From NCBI GenBank assembly GCA_958510875.1, contig OY294067.1, positions 237,378,361 to 237,442,360 on the forward strand: a stretch of 64,000 nucleotides of DNA, written 5' to 3'. Position numbers and translations under genes: made by a program. This stretch comes from Endomychus coccineus (lineage: Eukaryota > Arthropoda > Insecta > Coleoptera > Endomychidae). Below, piece by piece: positions 45,403 to 56,878 of this stretch; position 1 is the stretch's first letter, and the number at the start of each line of letters is the position of its first letter. The notes below the pieces were generated by a model. The model worked only from the letters and a program-made list of their open reading frames with translations. It ran no database searches and had not been told where the DNA came from.

Positions 45403-45712
45403 TTAGGTACCTATAAGTAAAAATAACCTATTTTAGCTTAAGTTCGTTTTAGTAATTTGATAAATATTTTGTTAAACACTGTTTTAAATTTTTTACTAAT
45501 TTAATAAATATATGTATAACATTTATCATTATGTTTCATTACCAATTTTAAGCAAGATATTTAAGTTATACTATTTTAATGAAGTGCCGTAAAACAGGTG
45601 GTTGGGGCTCAATCGTCCTTTATTGTAGGAAGGACCTGGGGCGCAATTGTCCCATATTACTTTATTACATGCACAATTTTTTCTGACCGCGGGGCTCAAT
45701 CGTCCATTGCCC

Positions 45713-45902
45713 ATTAACTTATATACAAAGAATTTTGACAATGGTTTTGGGAGTAAATATTGACCGCTCGTGGAAGTGTGACTTATTTTCCGAGAATTTA
45801 TATATAATTCATACCTGGGTTAAGAATCATTATTAACTTATATACAAAGAGTATTTGGATCTTGACAATGGTTTTGGGAGTTACTATTGGCCGCTCGTGG
45901 AA
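45713..45902 (+). repeat. Repeat T, rest of first unit and second tandem unit
   Basis: After the MULE the unit resumes ATTAACTTATATACAAAG and ends CCGCTCGTGGAA (45775). The next unit starts GTGTGACTTATTTTCCGAGA and ends CCGCTCGTGGAA at about 45902. Units are about 120-127 bp. Confidence 0.75.
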
Positions 45903-46194
45903 GCACTTGGATAAGCGCTGTGTGAAGATCTCAAAAGTCGATTGAAAGATGTTTGTCTTAAAGCCAAGAGAACTTTCATAGAAGGTTTCAAGAGCAACAA
46001 CTGCTTCCAAATTGAAAAATTTTAAGAATAATAAAAATTTGGGTAATTTTAAACTAGAGGTTCGTGTTCCAGTTATTATTTTAGTTTGGTCTGGGGAATG
46101 CTTCTATAGTTACGTTGTAATAAAGACTGCATAGGCAGCAACAACTATGTTTTCACTGCCTATATAGGAGAAACTATTGATATTGCAGCATGAA
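45903..46194. other. Unassigned spacer
   Basis: About 290 bases between repeat T and a LINE. No recognisable feature. Confidence 0.3.
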
Positions 46195-47210
46195 TTTAAT
46201 TTAACATCTTAGCCTCGATACAACCTGCAGCTCTCACCGGATTACCACCTGTACACTTATATATGAAAACTGAAGCCATGAAATCGACATATAGGTTAAA
46301 GGGCCTAGGCCACTGCACCAGAATGCACTACTCTCGTGTGCACTCAGCGATTTCAAGTAAGGCAATCTCTAAAGGCCATATACTTGAAATGAAGCAAGAT
46401 AGCATGATTCCAGGTAAATGTCTAACTTCTCCCAAAATCCTCATCCCGGATAGAGGAGATGGTTCACAGACGGGTTCAAGGTAGGTCAGGCTTCTGGGGC
46501 GGGAGTGTAATTAAAAAAACCAGAGGACACCATCTTAGTGACTCTAGGGGCTTACTGCACGGTTATCAGGCGGAAGTCCACGAAATATTGACTTGCGCCA
46601 TGGAAAACCTGCGAAGAAGCTATGTAAATAGGCGAATATATATTTGCTTGTCAAAAAATGCAGGGATATACTAACTAAACTAGCCAGGTGAAATAAAGTT
46701 CAACTCATCTGAATCCCTGGACACAGTGGAGTTGAAGGAAATGTAATGACCGTCTCCCTGGCCAGGCGAGGGTCGTCCGGCGACGCTGTCGAACCGGAAT
46801 CAATGGTCGCTTCATTAAATTGCGTGGTGTGTCTCGCCCTTCTGGGCCAACTGAACAAAGGTTAGGCTGAACTGTGGTGAGAATCACCACGCATGGGACT
46901 GGCGTAGCTCTTCATGAAATAGCATGTGCCTAGGCACTCTAAGAAACTCCTTTCTCTGAACAGAATGGACATCAGAGAGATGACTGGAATCCTAACCGGT
47001 CACTGCCGTCTTAACAAACACCTTCATACTATGGGCATAGCAGATGATCCTATATGTAGGAAATACAGAGAGGCGAAAGAAACTCTCTGAAGCTGTGTAT
47101 AAGAATAAGCAAGGATAAGAAATTCGGTATTTGCGTAATGAGAAAGGAAATTACCTGAAGTTCTTTGGAGTCTGTGGGGTCTATCGTAGAGCTTCATCGA
47201 AATCTGGTTT
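46195..47210 (+). pseudogene. LINE with RNase H domain, 3' half
   Basis: Reading begins in the reverse transcriptase tail (LPPVHLYMKTEAMKSTYRL near 46240-46290). The RNase H follows with DGSQTGSR near 46460, an AEVHEILTCAMENLRRSY helix near 46570 and IPGHSGVEGN near 46715. A final LARRGSS lies near 46763. After this MTGILTGHCRLNKHLHTMGI near 46980 and CRKYREAKETL near 47056 form the C-terminal zinc-knuckle region. The layout matches the LINE at 11.5-13.2 kb, but sequence and GC content differ (this one is notably GC-richer). Frameshifts occur at several points. Confidence 0.65.
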
Positions 47211-48784
47211 TGCAAGATAGTGTAATTTGGTGATTTTTGACGAAAAATTGGATTTATGGCAACTGAAAGTCTGACTTAGAGATTTTGGGCAATATGATTT
47301 CAGAATTAGGGATGGTGTAAATGTTTTTCTCTCCTGCACCAAGAACGGATGTTGTCAGAATATTTTTAGAAGGAACAACAGAATTAAGATCTTCGGAAAG
47401 AACCGATAAGTGATGTATATAGCTTATTCAATATGGTCTTTATTCAGTTGGCAGAATAGATGAGTAAAATGGTATTTTCTCACCGTCATAGGAAATGCCT
47501 GCTGTATTGTAATGGATTGAGTAACACAACAGCAGATAAATCTTGGTTGATAAATAGTTTCTGAAATGAATGCATCCGAACGTATTTTTCCTATAGCAGT
47601 TACAAACATATTTCAAACAGTGTAATTGGATTCGACAGCAGTATCGAATTCCAGTCGATCAAAATGTCGAAAGCAATAAGCATTTAAATAAAAAATCGTA
47701 TTTCAAATCCCTCAACAGCTATATCGGTATACATTTCGTATCGATGGCGGTCATACGATCACATGGTCTCACAGGCATTAAGGGGTCGTAAAGCTGAGTA
47801 CATTTACCCCATATATCTAACATGACATCGCTAACTCATCCGTGTTTACATCCATGCGCACTGTCAATACAGAGTAAAGGCAATACGGATATGCAACGAA
47901 CTGTGAGTAAGCAATTGCAACATTTGACCTTCGATAAATTATTGACTTACGAAAATTATTTTCATCCTTAATCCTCATATGTGTATATAATGTAGATATG
48001 AATATTTATTGATCTAGAAAAAACTTTGATATGGCGATTGTGTACACAATTATCATGAAACTGTCATATATGTAGAGTATCTAAAGGCTCAGTATTTGAA
48101 TCTTTATTATTCAATATAAATTCCTAAATAAGTCTTACTTAAAGCTTTCGTTGATACTGCTGTACACTTGGTTTGAATTTAAATTAATCCAGATATGCCT
48201 TTTGTCCTTTTAAGTACACTTGCTACCAATGCCTTTAAGATGCTCAAGAAGCTATTACAGCTATTGATTTATAGATGCCTCCTTATAATTTCCTTAGTTT
48301 AAATATCAACAAATTGACATTTGGCATCAGGCTTGGTTCATAGTTAATATTCAGACTACATTTTGTTAATTATAAATCAAAAATCCAATCGTGGACCTTA
48401 GACTCGTTGGGTGAGTGCAAAATTTGATTTGAGAGATTTTTTGTTGTTCTTTTCTGAAACATAACTTACAAATAGTGCATATGTTTGACTGTGTAGGGTT
48501 GTAATCTAAAAATGGTATTCGGTCTGTCAATTGAGTGATAAAGTATGATGTCCTTATACAAGGACACTAGGAACACGGATCTATATTTTTATCAAAAAAC
48601 GTACAAAGTATGCAGAGCTGTTTGGTGCTATATGAACGACTGCTTGGCTATTTTCTTGTGATCTAATTATGCGTTATGTCATATTATAAATACTTAGTAA
48701 TTGTCGCTTCCTATGAATAAGATTTTGTAATTATTGTAAAAGTATTGATCATATTATCTCTTGCGGTGGTTTTACTCTCCATGA
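47211..48784. other. Unassigned sequence
   Basis: About 1.6 kb with no recognisable gene or repeat. Includes probable LINE 3' end near its left edge and piggyBac 5' flank near its right edge. Confidence 0.3.
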
Positions 48785-50105
48785 GTCACTGACAAGCCTT
48801 GAGGACGACAACGAAAATATTCCTAATGATATTGATATAACTATAATGCCTCCCACAAATGTTTGTGGCAATCTCACTGATGAGGACTCAGGCGATGAAG
48901 ATTTTGTGTCAGTAAATAATCTACCAGGTAGTCAACTTAATGCTGAGGCTGAAATGAACAATAACTTTGTTAACGAAAAAGATATACCTCTATCTATATA
49001 GATAGATAGAGTATAGCCAGGTTGTAAAAAAACTAATAAGGACAAATGGGTGAATGAAGGTATCAAATCAAATGAGGTACAATGGCCAGTTTCTATACGT
49101 CACCAGTAGAATTGTTCCTAAATTTTTTTGACAGTGATTCTGTTAATATTTTTGTAACAGATACAAATTCATATGGAGCTAAGAAAAATGAAAATGGTGA
49201 TGCAACTTCTGACGAAATAAGAACTTTTTTCTTAGAGGCTATGTTTCGGTGCCAAGAAGAATAATTATTGTATTGGGAAACAACAAGTGACTCCCACAAC
49301 GAAGTAGTCTCAAGAGCGATGGCTAGAGACAGATTCGAATTCATTATGTAAAATCTTTACTGTTGCGATAATGACAATTTAGATCAAACTGAAAAATTTG
49401 CGAAACTGCGACTTCTTTCTGATGCACTAAATAAAAATCCTTGAAGTTTTCAAATCCAACCGAGAATCACAGTATTGATGAATGCATGGTCCCGTAATTT
49501 TAGAAGCACGGTTGCAAACAATGTATTTTGAATAAACCTGTCCGGTTTGGATATAAAGTTTGGATGGGTTGTAAAGGTTACGTTAACTGAATAGAACCCT
49601 ATTAAGGTTCCAAATAGTTTTTGGATTAGGGCCATCGGTTATATTGGAACATACCGATGTAATTTCTTCATCTGCTAAATATCGTTACCATCTCTTTTTT
49701 GATAACTTTTTCACTACCATTGCACTGTTGGAAGCTTTGACGCAAAAGCGCATTCATGGTACGGGACTATTCGAGAAAACAGAAGCGCGAAATGTCCATC
49801 AGTAATAAAATTGAAATGAAGAAACAGGAAAGAGGTCAGTTTGAATACAGGTCCATCATCGAAGATAAGAACATTGTTGTGGCAAAATGGTATGATAACA
49901 ATGTAGTATACATTGCCTCAAATGCTGTTACAGTTTAACCTACGCAAAATGTCTCTAGATATATCAAAAAGGAAAAGAAAAAAATAACTGTAAAACAACC
50001 TCTGAATATTTACAAATATACTGAAAATATGAGTGAGGTGGACCGTTGTGACCAGAACATTAGTCTTCATCGATCCAATATACGTGGTAAAAATAGTACT
50101 TTAAC
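48785..50105 (+). pseudogene. piggyBac transposase, decayed
   Basis: The acidic N-terminal region reads PPTNVCGNLTDEDSGDEDF near 48850. Then PVELFLNFFDSDSVNIFVTD at 49097-49160 and SDEIRTFF follow, typical of the start of the piggyBac core. SIDECMVP with a KHGCKQ phrase near 49470-49520 surrounds the second catalytic Asp (D-E-x-M), and NKPVRFGYKVWMGC follows. The 49750-49940 part gives KKQERGQFEYRSI, IVVAKWYDNNVVYIASNA (third catalytic Asp region, WYDN), then SRYIKKEKK and MSEVDRCDQNIS (DRxDQ, fourth). PiggyBac elements insert at TTAA. Stops and shifts in several places show that it is inactive. The C-terminal Cys-rich domain is absent. Confidence 0.8.
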
Positions 50106-51207
50106 TTAGTAGCATTTGGTTTAGACCTAATGGAGCAAAATACTTGGTATGTTCATATACGTCAAGAAGGAAAATTGGACCATCAGACAGGGTGATAGTG
50201 TAATTAAATATTATATTACATTCGACAATGGTTATATTAGAGTTGGTTCTCTGTCGATGAATAATAGTAATATCTAATACATATTCATTGTTATTGATAC
50301 ACATTCAGAGTTTTATAAAACGATAAAATATTATTTTAACTGCTTAAATTCCGGTTAAAATACTATGGTATAAGAATTTTTGCTGTAGGACTTTTTTATC
50401 GATTTGAGAAATAGCTTGACTTCGTCGCGAAGGTTATAATAAGACAGGATCACAAAAATTCTTTAGTAATTAAATATGTTTATGAAAAAGAAGTTTTTCA
50501 CCTGTAAATTTGGTGAATTAGACTAGATCAGTGTCTTTTCAAAATATTGTACTGTTCATCTAATATATAATTTCTTAGGTAACCTAGTTCAATGATGGCC
50601 AGAAACTGTATCACCGCAATAATGGACTTCACATAATACCTTCTTCGTTCCAAGACATTGTGTTTAAGCAATATTCCGACAGTGCAAGAAGCAGTTGTTC
50701 TGTCGATTTTATCTTCCCACATAGACATTACTTGGATGTAATGTACGAATTTTTTATTTTCCAGTTTCTACAACATACATCCGTAGTTCATCATGGAATC
50801 GATGTAGAAATGATTGTTCAATTCCTTGCATGGAAAGGAAAATGAAGCATCCTTTTCAAAGAATCATGGAACCATTTGTATCTTTGAAACCAACAGCTCA
50901 ATTGTTTTCATTTCTTTTATTAATTCATAACCATTTGCTTGATTAGTTCTCCAATTTCAGCAACATTGATAATAAATCAAATAATAGCACTGGAAATATT
51001 GTTACTTGTTTTGAAGAAGAATTAGGCTGTTTTTTTTCCACTTGAAATCGAGGTTGTTTGTTAAAAAAATTCTCATATCCATGGTAGGTATGTAATGATT
51101 GTAAAATCATTTAAACATTAAAACATTCACAAGCACTGTAAAATCAAGCAAAATGATTCAATCACTGTAAATTCAGTATTTAGTCTTTTGCACAGCCACA
51201 TGATATA
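50106..51207. other. Mostly unassigned; includes a possible hAT scrap
   Basis: About 1.1 kb. The only item is the weak reverse-strand similarity at 50528-50728 listed next. Confidence 0.3.
50528..50728 (-). pseudogene. Possible hAT/DUF4371-like fragment
   Basis: A 66-residue reverse-strand frame includes NVLERRRYYVKSIIAVIQFL and AIIELGYLRNY. It resembles the N-R-x-Y-x-x-x-I-I-x-x-x-x-F-L-A-x-x-E-L-x-x-R-G helix region following the zinc finger in hAT-derived proteins. No zinc finger or dimerisation domain is nearby, so this is a weak call. Confidence 0.3.
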
Positions 51208-51500
51208 CAGGATATTCCATCTCAGATGAGCCATCCCGTATATTTCCATAGTGAGTGGAAAAATCTCCCGAAACACGTCGAATGATTTTGTTTGGGGGAC
51301 ATCTTTTGACGTATATTTGAGGCTTGAACGAGCAACCCCCTAATAGGGGGCGCTTCAACCCCTCAAAATTGAATGGGGGAGAGGGGTTGAGTGATACGTC
51401 ATTTGAAAGGTCTTGGTAGCCTCTTTAAAACGGTGTATGAAAAACTTAAATTTGATGGACCGTTTTCGCCAACTTTCATAAGTTGCATAATTATTCAAAA
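51208..51500. repeat. Mariner-like element end, copy 1
   Basis: Begins CAGGATATTCCATCTCAGA after TATA and is about 90% identical by eye to 52481-52775 over almost 300 bp, including CTCCCGAAACACGTCGAATG and the CCCCTAATAGGGGGC palindrome. It lacks the transposase piece found beside the second copy. Confidence 0.7.
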
Positions 51501-52480
51501 TGTATCACACGTATGTCGGTACGTGAGGTAGTATCTAATCATCAAAATTGTTATTAAAGATAGTCTTGTTTATAGTAGAAATAATTAATAAAGAAAGGAA
51601 ACAGTTTGTAATATTTAGAGAAGGTGTTAGAGATCTTTACCGGAAACATTTTGAGTGAGAGGTCTCAAGAGAGGTTAACTATCTTACTGTTTATTGGCTA
51701 AACAATTCGGGGATCCTTTCCAAAATTGTAGATTGGTTCTTGAGAAAAAGGACGCATTACATATACCAGCGGCAATGCCTAAAAGTTTCAGTTATATTTT
51801 CTAACTTGAATTGTTTTCGTGTAAGAAGGGTGGATTCGCTAAATCAGACTTGTTTTAGATATTCATTCATAGTGTGTTATTCTCAGTTTTTTTTATTCAA
51901 GTTCAAGTTCAATAATACATTCAAATCAGTTCATTTAGTTTCGATCCCCTAGGTTCATGTTGGTTGGGTATCAATTCAATAATCTTGGTTTTATTTCTGT
52001 CTTTTAGTTAATTTAGATTATCCAGGTTTGTTTTATTTGAATTTAGATTTTGATATTAATTTTTTTATTCTTATTAGTAATAAAGTAAATTATAATATTC
52101 TTCCATTATAAAATGTCATAATCATAGTTTTATCATCATTAATTTAATTGTTATTTTTATTATTACATTTTATTGTTCTTGAGTACGAGCTTATCTGATT
52201 AATATTTGCGTTTACCCTTACAGTTACCTTCCGGCGTATTAAAGTCTTAAGTCTTGTGGAATAAAAGGGTAAGTGTCAATGATATTTTTCACGTTTGTTC
52301 TGGCTAATCAATGATTGGGATCAAACTCCAACGTGTCATGGTTCCCTAAGTTGAATGCCCATACTGTCAATAAATGAATAGATTAAGGATTAGGAATAAT
52401 ATAAATTCCTTAAATCAAGTTTTATAGAGTTTCATCAAAAGGGAACCATATTACACAGCTATGTGGTTGTTCTAAATATA
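51501..52480. other. Unassigned AT-rich sequence
   Basis: About 980 bases between two related mariner ends. No gene recognised. A TTCAAGTTCAAGTTCAA microrepeat is near 51895. Confidence 0.3.
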
Positions 52481-53128
52481 CAAGGTGTTCCATCTCAGAC
52501 GAGCCACCCCGTATATTTCTTATCCCATATTGAGTGGAAAAATCTCCCGAAACACGTCGAATGATTTTGTTTGGAGGACATCTTTTGACGTATATTTGAG
52601 GCTTGAAAGAGCAACCCCCTAATAGGGGGCGCTTCAACCCCTAAAAATTGAATAGGGGAGAGGGGTTGAGTGATACGTCATTTGAAAGGTCCTGGCAGCC
52701 TCTTTACAACGGTGTATGAAAAACGTAAATTTGATGAACCGTTTTCGCCAAAAATTAATTTTGTTGCTCGAATGCGCCACCTTGAATATTTTGGTTATTT
52801 GTACAATGTACAAGCTCATTTTTATCAAGCCTTTCTTACAAACTTAAACAATCTTCAAGAAATTACATTCGCAAAAAAATTGAATTGTGTTGTCATGCTT
52901 GCAAGGAAAAAAATTAAATCTGCGTGTTTAAATCAAATGTTCAAATTGTCCTCCATTGACTTCCATATAATAATACAATCTTGACTGAAAACCGTCTCTA
53001 ATATGGTTCAGCATGATTGGAGTTATTTGACGACACTCATTTACAATTCGTTGGCGTAGTTCGTCCAAATTTTCAGGCTGAGTCACAAAAATCTTGGACT
53101 TTATAAGAGAATAACAGGATGAAAGCAA
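52481..53128 (-). mobile_element. Mariner-like element 3' fragment with transposase C-terminus
   Basis: The terminal sequence CAAGGTGTTCCATCTCAGA at 52481 follows TA. About 450 bp further in, the reverse strand (53128 to 52930) encodes ENLDELRQRIVNECRQI, then a LYYYMEVNGGQFEHL tail. This is the C-terminus of a Tc1/mariner relative of the type also seen at 29.1-31 kb (R-x-x-x-x-Q-x-x-x-x-x-GGxxE). The terminal CAGG-TATTCC / CAAGGTGTTCC likeness supports one superfamily. The other end and catalytic domain are missing. Confidence 0.65.
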
Positions 53129-54058
53129 ATAAACTTTATTATAATAATTACCTATATGAACATGAAATGGATTTGAAAGTGTCGAAAATTAGAGATATTA
53201 TTTCAATTCATATTTCGTTGTGTCGGCTTTGATAACAGATGCATACTGAATTGAAATTATAAATTAAACACAATAGTAGTTAAAAAATAACAAGTCTCCG
53301 CTGATCATAGATGATTATTTCGAATTAAATTATATATGTTTAGCTATCTAAGTTCAGATCTCAATAACGGTCTCCTCTATATACCGGTTACTTTTACAGT
53401 CTACATTTGTGGCCGCTGTTTGGAGGTTTTACACAAAATTTACTTTTCGCAACATTACTTCAAAGTTCCACAGATTCAACTGAAACCAAAGTGTACTGGA
53501 AATTGAATATAAAGGAAATGAAACTATTTTACATGCACGACTTTTTGAAACAAAGATAAGGTATAATTTTTATTTTTAGATTCCAAATTTATTTCAATGT
53601 TTCATGTTTCTATACTTCATCGGATTTATTTTTAATCATTTGTCATTGAAGGTGTTTATTATACTCTTCGCAGAGTAATACCGAAGAGTACATCGCATTT
53701 ATTCAAGCTATTCATAAAATCGTTAAAGAAAGTCTCTGAGCAAACATTTCTCCACCATTGTGTTTCTCATCGAATTTTAAACGTTACGTTACGAAATGTT
53801 TCTCCCCACGATAACTCAAAAACGAAAAGTCATAACACATTCAAATTTTGACAAATATCGTTGCTGTTGGTGACGGAGGGTGAGAAATTAAAAAAAATTA
53901 TAACTCCCAGAGTATACATTGAATCGATTCAACACTTTTACAATGGATTTGAGTTATTTCAAGAGTGATTTCAACAAAATCGTTCAACAACAACAATAAA
54001 AACAATTTTAGAAGTTGAACTTAAATTTACACCGTATTTAAAATATTAAAGTAACAAA
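53129..54058. other. Unassigned AT-rich sequence
   Basis: No gene or clear repeat seen in about 930 bases. Confidence 0.3.
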
Positions 54059-54132
54059 GGGCGATGCGGTATAGGAGCTAGGGTACCTGGCTCGCAGTGA
54101 GTAGACTCGGGTTCGATTTCCAGAAGCGGAAA
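54059..54132 (+). repeat. tRNA-like SINE head (candidate)
   Basis: GGGCGATGCGGTATAGGAGC, then an A-box-like TAGGGTACCTGG and a B-box-like GGTTCGATTTCC about 40 bases later. This is the internal RNA polymerase III promoter layout of tRNAs and SINEs. Stems do not fold into a proper cloverleaf, so a SINE head or decayed tRNA is more likely than a working tRNA. Confidence 0.35.
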
Positions 54133-56878
54133 ATTTGTTTTTGTACATTTTCTTAAAAAAATTATTGATTCGAATATTCATTAGTTGCGTAAAGAGAATG
54201 GAAAACATAGTTTATTTCATTATCTGTACACAAATGTGAACAGTACCTCATACAATGTGAAACAATTATATAAAAATTAGTAACCAATTCGAATTATTTG
54301 CGAAGAGTAACTTTGCCACGCACACTATTTATGTATTCCGGAAGCGGCAACACATTTCTAGTTTTTATTATACTTTTGATTATGAAATTCATTAAACTTG
54401 TTGCTAGTTTACGCAAACAGGAATTAAATAAGCTTTGAAATGTAAAATTGTGAGTAATTGAATTTGCTTCCAAAAAAGTGTAAATTTTTATTAGCGAAAG
54501 TTTGATTCAATTGAAACTTAATTATTTGTGTACATTACTCCAACCTGCAATATAGAATAAAAAGGCGTTCCATGCAACGGACTTTGAGTCACTTTGATGA
54601 TGATGTCAAGTTTAATTATTTCTGTATTCCAAAAATTAAAGACAGTTGAATTATACCCATTTGTCCACAAATACGTTGTATCGTATGCATAAATTATTGC
54701 ACCAAAGTTTACAGAGGCAATTAAGATATAAACGCGAAGAGAAATAGAAGAGCGAAATATCAAAGTATAACAATATTGTCTATTAGAGTAATAAGGGGAG
54801 CACACGTAAACCAAGACAATTCCCTGGTCGGCAACTTTACTGCTAAAGTGCGAGAGGATCGGACAAACTCTCCGGGCATGTCTTAACAATCTACTCGGAT
54901 CTGCTGAGAATTCGCAACTTTGCACGTCGCCCTCTCATTGTGAACCTGTTCAAACTAACAATTTGGTTCTGAATTATATACGTAACCTACTCCCCCTGAC
55001 ACGTATAAAAATAAACTTTAATGATGCGCTATAACAGTTTGTTTATTACTGTAATGCGATTAAAACTTCTCGTGGTTTCACCTTCAACTAAGAAAAGGCA
55101 AGATATGTTATATAATATTCTATACTTTAGAGATCTCACGTAACAATACTCTCGTCGCAGTGGTACTGCTATTAAAAATATAATCGTGAATGTGAAGTTA
55201 CTGCAGAAAACGGTTCGCGGATAATCTTTGCTCCGGATGGACGTTTTGTCAACTAGTACAGGTGGAATCCTGAGATCTGCAAGTTAGGGTGGTATTGAAT
55301 CTGATAATGTTAATTGCTGGTTCTACTGTGTTATTACATGGTTCGTGGATATTTTTTTCCAGACGCTGATCCTCTTTCAAGGGTGTAGATGAGTGGAAGA
55401 GGATTTTGAAGGAGACACTAACTTATAACTGGACATTGAAACTAAACAGGAATAATGAAGGGATTTCCATATGTTATGAAGATATACTTAGATTTTCAAA
55501 TGTCAGATTTCTTAACTTTCTGTTGCTTCTGTAATGAAATATTCGGTGTAAGGTAGAATTTTCATAACTTCGTATATAATGTGGTTATAAGGGTACAACC
55601 AACGAACTCGGATATACTAGAGTTAGTCAGTCTATTCGTAACTACGGAATTTTGTATCGCCAACATGACGTGTAGAAATCCAGTACGGATAGAGGAATAG
55701 TACCCCACGGCATAGGCGTGTATTGTATAGGGTATTTTAAACAGATTTCCAGGGTACCCCACGCCACGGACGTACTATTTATAAGGCAGTAAGGTACGTT
55801 TTTTTTAAACTGTTAAAACATCAAGAATAAAAACTTTATAACCAATATTAACAGTGTAGCTGTAGACATAGAAGAATGTTAATGACAAGTGTGGGTTTCT
55901 TCCATGTTTTACAGAAAAAGACTGGTATTTTGGCAATTAAACTGATTCACTTACTGACCACATTTGTATAATAGTATGGTCGTTTCTTCTTTTGGTGATT
56001 GCCATTCACCGATTTATGTGTGCGTGCAAGTAACTATATTGAAGCGCAGACAATTTTTCCAAGCCCCTCAATTGCTTTGTTGTGCCCTTCTTGCTAATGA
56101 AATTAACTTATATAAACATTATTATTGATTAAGGTGATACTCACTTATGAAATCTCCTTTTTTCATTTTCTTTAGCATAATGCATTCTGCATACAATGCA
56201 ATATTTCCCCATACTGAATTATATACAAAACAACACTGCCTAACACTTCATATTTCGATTAACAAACAGGTACCTAAACGATGCAAAGTACTAAAAGTAA
56301 AGAAAATTCACAATTTTAGAAAACTATTAAGTCGTTAGCTTCTTGAATTTTCTAGAAAGTAGAAAGAACAAAGAACTGTATCACCAAAATCACTCAAAGA
56401 TTTGACAGGTTAAGTCATAGATTAGATATTATATATAGGTTAAGTTGATCGGAACTCGTTAACTACACTTTCAAATAAATGTCACTTTTCTTGACAGTAG
56501 GTACACGATTAGCGGCGGCGAATTACGAGTGCCAATATCGGAGATCTCTCTATTCAATCTTTATTTCTCCACACGATTGCTGGGAAACTAGATGACAGTA
56601 TGGTGGGAGAGAGACATGTTGGCAATACTCAAAAATGACTTTAGCTTATTCTATTATATCCGAATTCGTTGGGTACAACGGTGTGAAACCAGTTCCAGGG
56701 TTTAATTTCAGTATTGTTTGAATTGGTGAATAAGTTCGGATGAGTCTGGCCCTGACATATGTTCTAATAGAGGTAGCTGCATATTCATCGCGGTATGTTA
56801 TCGTACTAAATAAATTCACGGAAGGTGTCGTTCGTACGGAATTGATTATTTTTATGTAGGGAGATCGATTTGGCATTG
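54133..56878. other. Unassigned sequence with a diverged inverted repeat
   Basis: About 2.7 kb. GGGTACAACCAACGAACTCGG at 55590 (and ATATACTAGA after it) resembles the inverse of 56645-56675 (GTACCCAACGAATTCGG, ATATAATAGA), so a roughly 1.1-kb unit may have diverged TIRs. A 135-residue reverse frame at 54518-54925 has no family motif and is left unassigned. Confidence 0.3.

Larger units (their letters stand above)
43759..45712 (+). mobile_element. MULE transposon with intact ends, copy 2
   Basis: The ends GGGTACAGGTCAATTGCGCC... and (inverse) GGGCAATGGACGATTGAGCC... form a 22-bp imperfect terminal repeat, both ending in GCCCC. Flanking 8-bp direct repeats ATTAACTT lie at 43751-43758 and 45713-45720. 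Length is 1,954 bp. The motif GG-C-ATTG-GCCCC occurs twice near the left end (about 43765, 43831) and three times inverted near the right (about 45604, 45640, 45690). These are likely transposase-binding sites. It landed inside one unit of the tandem repeat T. Confidence 0.9.

Noticed and set aside
54059..54132. Functional tRNA gene
   Set aside because: A- and B-box-like motifs are present, but the T-arm and acceptor stem do not pair properly. Called a SINE-like head instead.
54518..54925. 135-residue reverse-strand frame
   Set aside because: No recognisable domain, no neighbouring element parts and no start or splice support. Length alone is not enough in AT-rich DNA.
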